From NCBI GenBank assembly GCA_019096155.1, contig JAHCVI010000006.1, forward strand, positions 2,170,001 through 2,234,000: a stretch of 64,000 nt of DNA, in the 5' to 3' direction. Shown here piece by piece: positions 35,484-46,575 of this stretch. Under the pieces are notes generated by a model. That model was not told the DNA's origin. It was given only the letters and a program-made list of their open reading frames with translations, and did no database searches. Position 1 is the first letter of the stretch; each line of letters starts with the position of its first letter. The translations under genes and the position numbers were made by a program. The DNA comes from Staphylotrichum longicolle. Taxonomy: Eukaryota > Ascomycota > Sordariomycetes > Sordariales > Chaetomiaceae.

Positions 35484-35840
35484 TTAGCCTCTACCGTAAC
35501 CTTTCAAGATCAACACCACACCCACCCCAAACAAGAATGCCTGGCTGGCCGAAACTCCCGCCCCATCACCACCAACCCCTGCTGTCGGCCACATCATCCT
35601 CGAGAACCCAAGCACCAGAGCTAACCACCCCAACATGGTGATCAATACCGACCAACTCGCAGTCCATCGGTTGTGGCGAAGAATGATAGTTAAGCCGGAC
35701 ACGAAGAGCACAGTCCCGTTGAAGTAGACCACTGCCGGGTCCTGATTGAGAAAGATCTGTGCATTGGCGAACTCTGTGACAGCGAGCATGATGGCCGTGG
35801 GCCCCAGCAAACGAGCGAGGAATTTTGAGCGTTGACTCAT
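35484..35840 (-). CDS. small multi-pass membrane protein (uncharacterised)
   Basis: 118 aa if started at the ATG at 35840 (MSQRSKFLARLLGPTAI); an open extension upstream looks non-coding. Four hydrophobic segments: LLGPTAIMLAVTEFANA, VVYFNGTVLFVSGLTIIL, SVLITMLGWLALVLGFSRMM and ASQAFLFGVGVVLILKGY. The pattern recalls small four-helix membrane proteins found in both bacteria and fungi, but I cannot name the family or a function. Confidence 0.6.
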   Translation of the reverse strand: MSQRSKFLARLLGPTAIMLAVTEFANAQIFLNQDPAVVYFNGTVLFVSGLTIILRHNRWTASWSVLITMLGWLALVLGFSRMMWPTAGVGGDGAGVSASQAFLFGVGVVLILKGYGRG

Positions 35841-36601
35841 GTTGGCCTGTATTTGTTTCGAGCTGTATCCAGCGGAGATGAAACTGCTAAGGAAGTGAAG
35901 CCATGCAAGGTTAGGCTTTCCGGTCTCCCCCGCATCAGTTGAGCGCATTGGAGGTGGTGTGATCTAAGATGGCTGGTGCGAGTTGGTTGACGAGTGGCTT
36001 ATGCGCCAATGCTTGAACCATGCAGCCTTCATGACTTAAGTCGCCGTTTGACTTGAGATCTTAGAGAACCGTATATCCACTCTTGCCAGTCTCTATTGGA
36101 ATCGATACTCAACTTACTCCCATCTTGGTGTGTCGGGGGATAGACAGGGGTTGTTCACCTTTCAAACCCCCTTGCCACGCGATGTTCGGCAGGACATTCC
36201 GGACCCTGGAAGCGTTATCCAAAAGAAGGTAGGCCTGAACGCTTGCAGTTAGAGTGGCGGAATTGCGGGGGAGTTCTCAGCCCTGGCCCGAGACAATGGC
36301 AAAAGGGGGTTTAGTGGATGTAGATCGATCTTGGCCCATGCCCCTCTCAGAGAACGGGAGATGACACTCGGCAGTCCAGTCGCGCAACTTAATCTTGCGA
36401 TCAGCGCCGAGGATACCTCAGCTCCGCAGCTTCAGTACCGATGGGGAAATTCATTGAGTGGATGCACAACTGGTGGCGAGGAGCGGCAGAGGAAAAGAAA
36501 ATCAACATTTGAATCAGTTGTATTAAAACCTCCGTCAAGAGAGCAGCGCCAGCTCCAAGTTTCCCATGCAGCTCCGACAATGCTGCTCGAATTTTGCAGC
36601 C
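35841..36601. other. intergenic between divergent genes
   Basis: Only short unrelated frames. Probable promoters for the small membrane protein and the first receptor gene. Confidence 0.5.
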
Positions 36602-37817
36602 ATGATCACGCGTCAAGACCCGGCCGGTAGCGACCGGTCGCAGATCGAAAGCATCGCACCAGCCCTTACCGCCTACTCCGCAGTCTTCCTGGTAGTTAAC
36701 GTGGTAGTTGTCGCTTTGCGATTTTACATCCGACTTGGAGTGATTCGAAAGTTCGGTGGCGATGATCTCGCGTTGGGTTTAACACTGGTCAGCTTTTCCC
36801 AAAGACTTTAGATTTCCTGGCAGCAACAGACAAAGTTCTGACTTTCCCAACAGGGCGCAACAATCGGCAGCGTGTGGGGAGTGGTATACGGTAGGCGCAC
36901 AACCCGGGCCTCACAGACAGGTGATGCTGACTGGGCAAGCTACCTCCCTTGGTCTCGGTGCTCATGTCGAGTCTCTTCCCATACAAGCCAGATCAAGCCT
37001 GCTCAAGGTATGTTGGGACAGCTGTTTGTACCAAAGGTGAGTAGCATGCTAAATTTAAGACGCAGTTAATCTTTCTCTCATCCTTGGGCTACCACGTCAC
37101 TCTGATGCTTCTCAAATCCGCCTTCATCCTTCAATTCCGGCGCGTCTTCCCGCTCCCAACATTTCAGCGACTCTGCGACATGTTTCTGGGCTTTGTTGCC
37201 GTGTGGACAGTTGTTGGTATCGTCGGAGGTGTGACTGTCTGTCTTCCGCTTTCCAAGACTTGGGATCCCATGGAGCCTACCTGGAGCTGCGACAAGCGAT
37301 ACTGGTTCTGGATGAGCCACGGAATTGTGCACGTTATCACAGATGTCCTCATCTTCGTCATGCCTTTACCGCTGCTGAGCACGCTGCCGCTGCCCCCGCT
37401 TCACAAGATCGCTCTGACGGCCGTGTTTTGTCTCGGATTCTTGTATGTTGGATTGATTCTAAACGAACTTTGTAAGGAAGAGGCTGACTTGTGGACAGTA
37501 CTTGCGTGGTATCCGGCTTGCGGATCACTACGCTTCGCCCATCTCTCCAGGACCCCGATTTCAGCTGGACCTCGGCAAAGACAGTCTTTTGGTCTCTCGG
37601 AGAGGTAACGTGCTCAATCGTGTGCCTTTGCATACCTACCCTCCGTCCGCTTTTAGGGAGTTGCTGTGTCCGGCGGGCGGTGGGTCAGAACGTGATAGAA
37701 AGAGGGACACAGCGGTTTGGTTTTTATGCTCTTAGTCTGCCGAGTACACTTGGACCTCGGAGTCCGACACCTAGTTGCCCAGCAAATACTGGATGCAACA
37801 GCAATCGAGTAGTGTGA
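36602..37817 (+). CDS. rhodopsin/PTH11-type seven-helix membrane protein
   Basis: Five exons (36602..36787, 36854..36890, 36940..37007, 37066..37442, 37499..37817), including a 37-nt exon, give 328 aa in phase. Every intron has a usable donor and branch (for example GTATGT at 37008 and 37443). Family features of the fungal rhodopsin-domain proteins: RLGVIRKFGGDDLAL near the first loop, LGLGAHVESLP, LKSAFILQFRRVFPL, the Cys-containing loop TWDPMEPTWSCDKRYWFW, DVLIFVMPLPLLSTLPLPPLHK and the late motif DPDFSWTSAKTVFWSLGEVTCSIVCLCIPTLRPL (quoted parts only). Such proteins sit in the plasma membrane; PTH11 members sense surface or host cues. The N-terminal CFEM domain of true PTH11 is absent. A second member follows 1 kb downstream. 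Confidence 0.85.
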
Positions 37818-38762
37818 ATGCATGTCCTGAGGGAACATTCGCTGCCGGCGGTTCCATGAACAACTTGATCAATGCGTAACAAACTCAAGGAAGCGGTTGC
37901 AATGTGCCAGCCGGTAACGACTAGGTACCCTTGAAGCTCATGCTGCGGAGCCGCTCAATGTCAAAGTGTCTTGAAGAGCAGAAAGGCAGTGCAAGCCAGC
38001 CACAGGAGAGCTTTCCCGAACATCAGACGCGTAAGGAGCGCGCAGAGTTAACGAGTGTAACTCAAAAAGAAATAAGAGGGTACGGTAGCAATGCAGCGAA
38101 CGGTGTCCTGATAATTGACACATTTACGTCTGTTCATGTTCCCTTGTTTTGACGTTTCGCAGGCCAGCGCATGACTTCGGCATGCGCACAGACGGGTCAA
38201 GGAGGTGGGTGTGGATTTTCTGCACCCCGGATTGGTGTTGCGTCGACAACCTGTGGCTCCTTTCGGAGATCTTCTGTTTTATCTGGGCCCAGTGTCCCTA
38301 TCGGTTTGCAGGATCCGCGTTTCGTGACAATGACTTTCTTGGCATAAGAAAGGGGAGATGCGATGATGTCTTTCCTGCCTGCTCCTCGGATCTTGACCAT
38401 GAGACGGCGCTCCCCCCAATATGATCTGCGCGCAGCAACCGTCTCACAATCCGTTCGGTGCGATGCTGCTGACACAGGTCCCGGTTTCTGGGTCGGACAA
38501 GGGGAAAGGTCGTTGTGTTCGGCAGTTGTCGACGGCACGAAGCGAACAGGCCGAGGTCCTTCTCTTTCTTATGGACACCGGCTCCGACCCGGATCCATGA
38601 ACCGGCCCGGTTTCTGCTCTCCACCCTCTACTGATCAACCGGTGTTGATACTAACAAAGCGGCCCAGCCTTGTTCAAGGCATTCTCTCTCGCTTTTCTCT
38701 TTTACACTCGACCTTTGGCATCAGTTCTCCTTCACACCGTCTTCAACCCATCGTCGAGGAGA
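37818..38762. other. intergenic between the two receptor genes
   Basis: No convincing gene. A 276-codon frame from 38363 overlaps the next gene out of frame and is taken as its shadow. Confidence 0.5.
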
Positions 38763-40058
38763 ATGACGGACGGCGACCCGAATGGCGATTACGGGCCCCA
38801 GCTCAACGTTCTTATCTGGCTGCTAATCTCAGTTTCCGGGCTCTTTCTGTTCACGCGACTGTACCTCAAGAACTGCCAAAACCGGGGCCTGTGGTGGGAC
38901 GACTGGATCCTCCTCGCGTCTTGGGTTGCTCTGACAGCGGGGGGTGGGGTCATTGCCTATGTCATCAGCTTGGGATATGGCAAGCGACGTATCCCTCTGT
39001 CCAACCTCCCGTTCTTTGGTCTGCCTGTCAACATTCTCTCGACGCTGATGATCATCACCAACCTGTGGGGCAAGACGTCGTTCGGGGTGACGCTTCTGCG
39101 GATACCAGTCCGGTGGATGCGGATCTGCGTGTGGTGCATCTTGACGACTCTTACACTCACGCTTACGGCAAGCGTCCTCTTGGTATGGATTGAATGTGGC
39201 CCTTTCAAGCTGCCTGGCAGCCGATGCGTTGCGGTCGATGTATCGATAAGGTACAACGTGTTCTCCTGCGGTAAGGGGGTGTCGAGTACAGTCAACGCAA
39301 AGACGGAAGCTGATGTTTGAGGACGAATGGTAGCATACTCGGCGGTGGTGGATGTTGCGCTCGCTCTTCTGCCTTGGAAATATCTGCTAGAGCAGCAGAT
39401 GAGCAAGAAGGAAAAGATTGGGGCCACGATTGCCATGAGTATGGGCTTGTTGTAAGTGGCGTGATGCCCCTCCTGATGATCTGAGCTGATGGGCGACGCA
39501 GTGCCGGGGCAACGGCTGCTGCAAAGGCGACGACTATTCCAAAGGTCATTGGCCCCGATGCCAGTAAGTGCAGACCGACCAGTTCTCAAAGCAAGGCGCT
39601 GCTAACAACGAAAAGGAGCAAGCATTCCGCTGTTGGCCTTGGGAAGTGCAGAAGCGGCCGTGTGCATCATGGCAGCCTCGATACCCATTCTCCGGGCTCT
39701 CTCGAAAGGAGGGTTTCGCGGACCAGCCCGCCTTGGATACGACACCGGATACCCGACAGCCATGACGGAAACTGGGCTGGGCAACAGCAGCAGCAGCAGC
39801 AGCAGCAGAGGAGAGACTCGGACCGCTGCTGTCCCCTTGCCGGCCGGCCCAACCCAAGCCTTGCCGTCAAGACAGCCTGGAGGGCGCAGAAGCATGCTTG
39901 ACAGCGACAGCCTGGACGAAACCCTCGTGGCAGGAAGCACTGGAGCAACGAGGCAAAATTCCGACGACGAGTCAAGCGACCAAGACAGTATCGAAATGAC
40001 CAGCTACCAAACTCGACCGCAAAGTCCCATCGACTTCACCCGCGCCAGCCCAGTTTGA
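38763..40058 (+). CDS. second rhodopsin/PTH11-type membrane protein with poly-Ser tail
   Basis: Exons 38763..39270, 39334..39451, 39502..39563 and 39619..40058 join in phase to 375 aa. Conserved family blocks: NRGLWWDDWILLASW, GYGKRRIPL, TNLWGKTSFGVTLLRI, IRYNVFSC-AYSAVVDVALALLPWK, SKKEKIGATIAMSMG and LALGSAEAAVCIMAASIPILRAL. The last exon adds a ~100-residue cytosolic tail with an eight-Ser run and acidic/Ser clusters (DDESSDQDS), likely phosphorylation sites. Same orientation as the preceding family member but clearly divergent from it, so not a recent tandem copy. Confidence 0.88.
39785..39808 (+). repeat. (AGC)8 trinucleotide repeat, codes poly-Ser
   Basis: Perfect AGC run inside the receptor's cytosolic tail; a length change would alter the Ser count without a frameshift. 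Confidence 0.8.
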
Positions 40059-40891
40059 TCGACGGAGCTTGGGGTGTGCAACATGTTCAGGGAGTGTTGT
40101 GAAACGGGATGGGGCAGGCAATGGAACCGGGACAGGAAGAGCGGTGGCAGTTGTTTGGGCGCGCATTTGGCCCTGACAGCGAGCCGTCACTGCGGGGCTC
40201 CCCACCTGAATCCCCTGCTTCTCAGGTGCCAAGACGCGCCTTCCCAGCACACCACGCGACCAAGACGCGACGGGACGTTGCCAGTGCAGGCAACCCCACT
40301 CGCGACCATGGACAGCAACCAGACAATCCACTCACCAGACAAGCCAACCCCGGCCCTCGAGAGTCCGACGAGTTTAACAACGGCGCAGAGGATGAAGACG
40401 TGAAGATCTGTGACGGCGGCAAGACCTGCCTTGCGCGACAAGGAACCGGAAGAAAACCTCGGCTGCAAATGGACCACGACATACACCTGCCAACTTCCAC
40501 ATGTCCGCGTACACACACCACGAGGGAGACGGCATGTATGGAGCCGGTTTGAGAATCTGCTGTTTGGATCTTGTCGAGGCCGGCAGCAGTGGCGGGAGCA
40601 GTGAGTGATGCGCGAAACGCTGGCCCTATTCCTGCGTAAAGACTTGGCCGAAGCCTTGTTGAGGTGCGTCTGACATTGCTCTCCTTTGACTGTGCCCAGG
40701 TCACGCCTCTTATTCCCGTTTGGCCATTCCCTCATAGTATCTGAGACACATTCCGCACAGAATCGACGACCCCAACGGCCTCACGCAACTCGTCCGCCCC
40801 GCCAGCTGCACCTTCCTCGCCATGCCTGCCCTGCCTCGAACGCGACCGTCGCCTCAACCCCCACTCCGAAGTCAAGACCATCACCCTGATC
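40059..40891. other. intergenic / uncertain
   Basis: Overlapping open frames on both strands with no recognisable motif. Confidence 0.35.
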
Positions 40892-41107
40892 ATGTCCCTG
40901 TACGCCAAAATCCTCCACGACCTGCAAGACGACAAGGTGCTCGAAGACGGAAGGAATGGAGGAAACCGTCGAACTGAAGCTGCCGATGGATCCACAACAA
41001 AGTGCATCTTCCATCTCGCCTTGTTCGACGAGGACATCATTGGGGACGCACAGAGGCACGGCATCAACCTGCTTGGCACTTTTGTCGACGTTGATGATCT
41101 CAGGTAA
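40892..41107 (+). CDS. uncharacterised protein fragment
   Basis: A 71-codon frame (MSLYAKILHDLQDDK ... GINLLGTFVDVDDLR) that extends upstream without a stop through a Cys/Arg-containing stretch (PCLPCLERDRRLNPHSEV). Composition is protein-like, but the stop follows directly after the DVDDLR segment at what looks like a splice donor (CAGGTAACC), so the gene probably has further exons I could not place. Not recognised. Confidence 0.3.
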   Translation: MSLYAKILHDLQDDKVLEDGRNGGNRRTEAADGSTTKCIFHLALFDEDIIGDAQRHGINLLGTFVDVDDLR

Positions 41108-41496
41108 CCACCCATTCCGACCGCTGAGGACCCCTGGAATACCGCAGCGGCGTTTCGCCTCTGACAAGGAGAAGGTGAAGATGAGCGGGTCGCATCAGAC
41201 GCCGACCATGGGCGGGGACCGATACGATGTCACGACGTAGGCGAATGGCGAGCGCACGGCGGCGAGCCTGAACAAGCGGGATCGGTGGAGGGAAAGGAGT
41301 TTCAGGCGTTGAAGTCGGGGTTCCTGCTAGACTTTGAGGAGGCGTCCCGGGCGACTGTTTCTGGGTGGTTGTTGGTTCTCGCGTGGATGTGACCTTGGTT
41401 GTTTTGGACATACCCCTCGTGCTGGGCGTCATGGGCGGTGTTTGAGCTCGCAATACCCATTCTTTTCCTCCTATCCGAGTTGATACTCCACCCGCT

Positions 41497-42042
41497 TTAG
41501 TCTTCAAAGTGAGTCTGGACGTGGTGTGTCAGGGCCGCAGCATCGCCTCTGAAATCGCCGCAAACGGGGCAGGACTGCTCCGGTTCGGCAGATGCCTGGC
41601 CAGCACCATCGCCCATCGCCGTCTCTGCTGTGGCATTCCCCGCATTCCTTCCTTTGCCCCGTTTCTTGGCCGGTTTGATGTAGGCATCAAGGCCGATCGT
41701 CTGTGCGGAGGCAGGTTGTTCTTGATCCGTCCGCGCATCCCGGTACTGTCTCCGTCCTCCATACACGACATGTGGAGGGCGCGCATCGGCCGCCATCTCC
41801 CCGGGTGTCTCTGCCCCATTCTGTAGCTCAGATGCAGACGGCGCGGGACCTGCCGCCATGCTCTGCACCCTCCCAACTCGACCGTCAGTCAGGCGCACCT
41901 TGATGCCGCGCGGGTGGTTGCCTCTCGTCAGGAGCTGTGCCACGGCACCCTGAACTGTGCGGCCCGTAGGCTGGTCGGCCTTGAGCACAATGTTGACGAG
42001 TGTCCCGGGCAAGACCTCGGTTGTTGTTGGAACCCTGGGCAT
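41497..42042 (-). CDS. YwbE-family (DUF2196) protein with C-terminal C2H2 zinc finger
   Basis: 181 aa from ATG 42042 (MPRVPTTTEVLPGTLVNIVL). The N-terminal ~55 residues are the YwbE domain: PGTLVNIVLKADQPTGR, then VQGAVAQLLTRGNHPRGIKV and the typical LTDGRVGRVQ. A low-complexity middle with a basic patch (KPAKKRGKGR) follows. The last 25 residues form one zinc finger, CPVCGDFRGDAAALTHHVQTHF, with C-x2-C and H-x4-H ligand spacing (UBZ/C2H2-like). The YwbE domain is known from bacteria as a small stand-alone protein of unknown function; the added finger suggests nucleic-acid or ubiquitin binding in the fungus. The frame is open further upstream but without an ATG. Confidence 0.8.
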   Translation of the reverse strand: MPRVPTTTEVLPGTLVNIVLKADQPTGRTVQGAVAQLLTRGNHPRGIKVRLTDGRVGRVQSMAAGPAPSASELQNGAETPGEMAADARPPHVVYGGRRQYRDARTDQEQPASAQTIGLDAYIKPAKKRGKGRNAGNATAETAMGDGAGQASAEPEQSCPVCGDFRGDAAALTHHVQTHFED

Positions 42043-44160
42043 CTTGGCGTTCAATTTTCATGGATACCTTCCAATGATGATTGATGATGATTTCGGAGTT
42101 GAGGCTTCGATGCCAAGACACGGCCCACAAACCGACGGTTTTCCAAGACAGCAAATGGGGTGGAGCTCGTTGGTCTGAGCTTCTCCACACCAAATTCTCA
42201 CCCTTGTCCGTGTCACGTAAACATCACGAGTAAGTCTCAACCGAGTCATATAGCATCTTCCCATCTCTGGCAAGCGATTGATGGCACCTCAGAATAAAAT
42301 AACCGTTTTTCTAATGTAATAATTGAAGATATCTGTGAAATTTCCGGGAAACTCTCAAATCGCCGAATCGGGAGCCCGCCAATGCCAACAGATCCGTGTC
42401 TTGAAGCAATTCTCGTTGCTGACTTTCTCATGGCTTCTTCTCGAGTCCTCGGCGAGGAAGGAGCCTCGTCTCTTCAAAAACTTTACTCAAAGTTTTCCGG
42501 GGTCTCTCCGTTGCAATGATTCCTATTGTTCGCCTTTATTGTTCCCATTCAGTCTTGTTGACCTGCCATCCCAATCACGCTCATTCTATTGACAAGCCAG
42601 AAGCATTTTTCTTCCAAGCTTTCCAACTGAACCTTCCCTTGCCCTCTCTGTTTTTTTCTTCAACAGGTTCTCAATGATTTTTTTTCGACCTTTCTTTTTT
42701 ACCGCCACTTCACTTCCTCTTTCTACAACATCACCAACAGTGACCACATCGTTCAGAGGTTCAGTCGGAGTCTTCTGGTGGATTCTGCTTTTTGCCAGCT
42801 TCAACAACCACAAAAATCGCAGTGGTGGGTTTTTTTCTTCTCGGTATCATCTCTTTTCTCTCCTTTCAAAGTTTTGCAGAGTCCATCCTCTGGGTCGCGA
42901 ATTTTGCCAAAACTTTGCTCTCTTGCTCCCACTCACGGCCAAGCTTTTCTTCCACCAAGCTCCTTTCAGCTTTTCTACCTACCTTTCGGTCCTCCAAACT
43001 CACGCCATTTTCCGCTACTGCCAGAAAATCTGCACAAGTCGTCATTATCCAACGACATTTTTCAGTCACCATTTGCTGCATCGTTTCTTCCGCTCATTTT
43101 CTTTCGATCGCGTTCTCAATTTGCGGCCGCCCAGGTCGCCCACGACTTGTGGCAGGCGTTTAACGCCTTTCTTATTTTTCTCGCCATCTGGGACTTTATT
43201 CAACTCACCCGCACCGCAGATTCGACCGACCCTTGCTGCTCCTCCTCCGTCATTCTCGAGATTCTCAACATTGCCGCCGACCAACTGCGTGCCCGCCAGG
43301 CGTTCCCACACCATCATCGCCCATTTTCGGCTTTCCGACCAGTTGTATTTCATCGCATGAAAAGAACAATTGCGCAGGTGTACTCAGACGAGTGCACATT
43401 TGCGCACTGTAGCTTGTTCGTGGGCCAATGTACGAGCATGTCCCCAGGTATGTCGCTCATTTCCACCATCATCTTGCGATCGTCCCAGCTCTCGGGTCGC
43501 TGACGCTTTCTTGATGAATATTTTAGACGGACAAACCAATCACCATCCCTCTCTCGTAAGTCCTTCCACCCATCAAGTTGTTGTGATCGGCCCCGAGCTC
43601 TGTCCCCATTGCGTCTAGAGCGTTGCTTGGCCAGGCAACGCTCGCCTAGGTGGTGCATTGATAATCATTGTAGCTGTACCACCCACATGCGATGACGTGC
43701 GGCCCTTGCGTTGAGATCTCCTCTTCACTCGGCAATCGCAAGAGCATGTGCAGCACAGGTCAAAGCGCAGGGCAGGAACCCCCACACAGTCTTGATCCGC
43801 TTCGGCGGCAGGCCGCGAACCGGATTGCGAGCTTGGCCCTTCAACAGCTTGCATGCAGGGAGAAATCCAGACAAGGCTACCTAGGGTGGACTAGCGGTGT
43901 CGAAAGACAACTGAGGTGTGCCGCATTGCCTACCATGGAGATCGATGGGTCTTCCCGGGATGATGGCAGTTGCAGCGCCGCACATGCCCGAGCCGACTCA
44001 GCAGGCCTCAACATCTCGCTGGGGATGATGGCATACGGGGTAGTGGGACTGTGTGGGGTGGGCATTCAGGCAACGGACTTCTCAGCGTCCGGCACATTCC
44101 AGGTCGTTTGCTGATGGGTGGAAAAATCAAATTTAGGATGACAAGCAGGGTAACGACACC
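42043..44160. other. 2.1 kb non-coding, with a pyrimidine-rich tract
   Basis: From about 42590 to 43400 the plus strand is extremely C/T-rich with many TTTTT and CTTTC runs. Long overlapping frames through it (up to 241 codons) are Phe/Ser/Leu-rich translations of that skew. Could be a long 5' leader of the coiled-coil gene at 44161. Confidence 0.5.
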
Positions 44161-45211
44161 ATGTCACAAGCCGGAAACAGCTTTAACACCAAGCCTACTG
44201 CACAGCGCGCTCACGTTTCCGACGTCCTCATGCACGACTCCGACAATATCGTGGCGCTCGAGGATCGGATCAACCATATCGGCACGCTCTTCAGGGAACT
44301 CAAGGAAGAGGTAGAGCGCCTGAAGATGAAGAGCGAGAGACAAATGTCGGAGGAGGCGTGCCGTGAGCTGATCAAGTCACAAATCCGACGGGAGAAGGGA
44401 CAGGTTAATTGTACAGTTCGCGAAAGCGTCAAGATTGAGCTGGACGCCAGGGATAGGGCTTACCAATCTGATCTCAAGAAGATGCAACTCCAGATGAACG
44501 GTCTGTCCATCTCCATCAACGAGTGCCGCAACACGTTGAAGAAACAGGTCGCTGGGCAACTCAAGGAGAAACAGAACAAACAAGGAGCGCGGGATCAACA
44601 AGCCCATCTGACTCCAGCTTCTCCTTCCCCGCGCCCGGGTCTCTCCAACAATGAGCGCATCAAGGCTCTTGAGAAGGATGTTTCCGAGATGCGCACAGCC
44701 CTCAAAAAGGAAGTTGGCGAGGTCCGCACGACACTTGAGAAACAATCCCAAGAGGTATGATGTTTCCTGTCCGTCACGCACCATCCCATTTGCCACAACA
44801 ATCACAATCTACTCCATCGCCACGATTCATTTTGTGTTGGCCGAGGCGTGCTAACCTTGTCAGACAACTCAACGGCTGCAGGAGGTCAATGACACTCTCG
44901 CCAAGGTCTTGGAGCACAACACTAGGATCGCGGCATACTATCAAGCCATCTTGCATGGTGGAAATGATCTGGATCCCGCGGATGCTGCGCGAGTTAGTGC
45001 TGTTGTCGGGTTCACCGCCAACAAGGCGACTGCTCCCGACACTGGCATTCCTATCCGCAGCACTCAAAGTAAGCATCGGCTTCCGAGTCTTGTTGCCTGT
45101 TTTATTTTCTCCATTCTATGATGTTGTCATATCTCTCGGTTGCCATATCTGTCGGGGTACTCTGGTGTTCTGGTAGGGCCACCGTTAGGAGTCTCTGGGA
45201 AGCTGCGGTGA
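44161..45211 (+). CDS. coiled-coil protein
   Basis: Exons 44161..44754, 44864..45068 and 45177..45211 (donors GTATGA and GTAAGC, first branch CTAAC) give 277 aa in phase. Heptad-like charged stretches dominate: NIVALEDRINHIGTLFRELK, EEVERLKMKSERQMSEE, LKKMQLQMNGLSISIN, and NERIKALEKDVSEMRTALKK continuing through repeated EVRT units. No catalytic motif, signal peptide or membrane segment. Likely a structural or scaffold protein; family unknown. The third exon is short and less certain. Confidence 0.65.
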
Positions 45212-45429
45212 TGGAGCACAGTTGATGCATTTGCTTGGCGTTTGGGAGGGTTCGGGTTGGGATGCCGGGTTGTCCAGCCTTTGATTGGGTCAATGAGCCT
45301 CGCCGAGAATCCAAAGAGGAGCTTCTGAATGTTTATTTCGACCTCGAGTTTATCCACGTCCGTGCCCCGCACTGGTGGACTTGATCCCGAAGCAACCGAG
45401 CGGACCGCAACTCTCGCCACACAAAGTGA

Positions 45430-45942
45430 ATGGCGACCGACGAAACATCACCTCTCCTTCCGACCGCCGACCAGGACGTCACAGATCTCAACGAGGACAC
45501 GATGAGCACCCTACTCTGGAAGACCGGCGCTGTGTTTGGCGCGACCGCCGTCGGCCTCGGGGCATTTGGCGCCCACGGTCTCAAGAAACACATCTCCGAC
45601 CCGCAGAAGCTCGCCAACTGGTCCACAGCTGCGCAGTATCAGGTACCTCACTTATCTCGCTTTTTTTTTTGCGCCATTTCTGTGATGGCCGACGCTGACC
45701 CCGCCCCACAGCTCGTCCACTCTGTCGCCTTGCTCGTCGCCAGCAACAACCCCGTCGCGGGCGCCTTCTTCACTGCCGGCATGACCATGTTTAGCGGTAG
45801 CTTGTATGCCCTGACCCTGGACACGGAGCGGTTCCGCTTCATGGGCCCCATCACTCCGCTTGGGGGGCTGTGTCTTATTGCCGGTTGGCTGGCTCTGGCA
45901 TTCGGCAAGCGCGGAGCGGCGGTGCGGTGGCCGCGGTTCTAG
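45430..45942 (+). CDS. DUF423 family membrane protein
   Basis: Two exons (45430..45642, 45712..45942; 69-nt intron, phase 0) encode 147 aa. After a 25-residue soluble N terminus the conserved DUF423 start appears: GATAVGLGAFGAHGLKKHI, then LANWSTAAQYQLVHSVALL, GAFFTAGMTMFSGSLYALTL and ITPLGGLCLIAGWLALAF. Four membrane helices. The family is widespread in bacteria and eukaryotes (YwdK/YgdD type) with unknown function. The full expected domain is present. Confidence 0.92.
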   Translation: MATDETSPLLPTADQDVTDLNEDTMSTLLWKTGAVFGATAVGLGAFGAHGLKKHISDPQKLANWSTAAQYQVPHLSRFFFCAISVMADADPAPQLVHSVALLVASNNPVAGAFFTAGMTMFSGSLYALTLDTERFRFMGPITPLGGLCLIAGWLALAFGKRGAAVRWPRF

Positions 45943-46575
45943 GGTCTAAGGCTGGATGCTGCAGGTTTTCGGGCGACGTCTCGGTGTATGATTAGGGAAG
46001 GTTCTCTCTCAGCTCTCATTTCTGTACATGGCATTGGTATGTAGCTGATCCGCTTGCTGCGTTGGCACTGGACAGCATTTCTTCGTGTCCGGTGTGCTGT
46101 CTCTGAACGGTGTGGTGCGTGTGACCGTGAACTCTGGCCCACTGACGCCGCCTTTTCAGTGTGGCATCTCTTTCTTTCTCAGTAGCATTGGCTCGCTGAA
46201 GCGAGGTTTTGGATTGGTCAGACGGCATGCGCACATCATTTCTCAAGTCCGAGGTACACCAAGAGTCAAACTTGCCCAACCACAAACCAAGTAAGCCCCA
46301 AGGCCTTTCGGAGGATATCTAGAATGTGCCAGATCAATGTCACTAATTCTCAGCGGCAAGGACACCGAGTGCGTGCGAGAGGCCTTTTCAACCGCTCACG
46401 GAAGACCGACAGGTCTCGGTTCAAACCCAGAGGGCTCGCAGCATAGCTGGATGACCCTTGGAGTGTTCGCTGCTGCAGTTTTAGTACATATACTACGGTC
46501 ACTGCCCCTCGTTCCTCAGCTCTGGCCATCTCAATCTTGTGGGTACTTCAACGACAGTTACAGATCGTCCTTGCC
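45943..46575. other. intergenic
   Basis: No gene. A GGTTCAAACC motif near 46427 resembles a tRNA B box but no tRNA can be folded around it. Confidence 0.45.

Noticed and set aside
37005..37066. Apparent frameshift in the first receptor gene after LLK
   Set aside because: A GTATGT donor at 37008 and acceptor at 37065 define a 58-nt intron that joins both parts in phase; no lesion is needed.
42674..43503. Two overlapping 228-241 codon open frames
   Set aside because: Translations of a pyrimidine-rich tract, hence Phe/Ser/Leu-rich; no recognisable protein feature.
46395..46445. tRNA-like B box (GGTTCAAACC)
   Set aside because: No matching A box or acceptor stem at the right distance.
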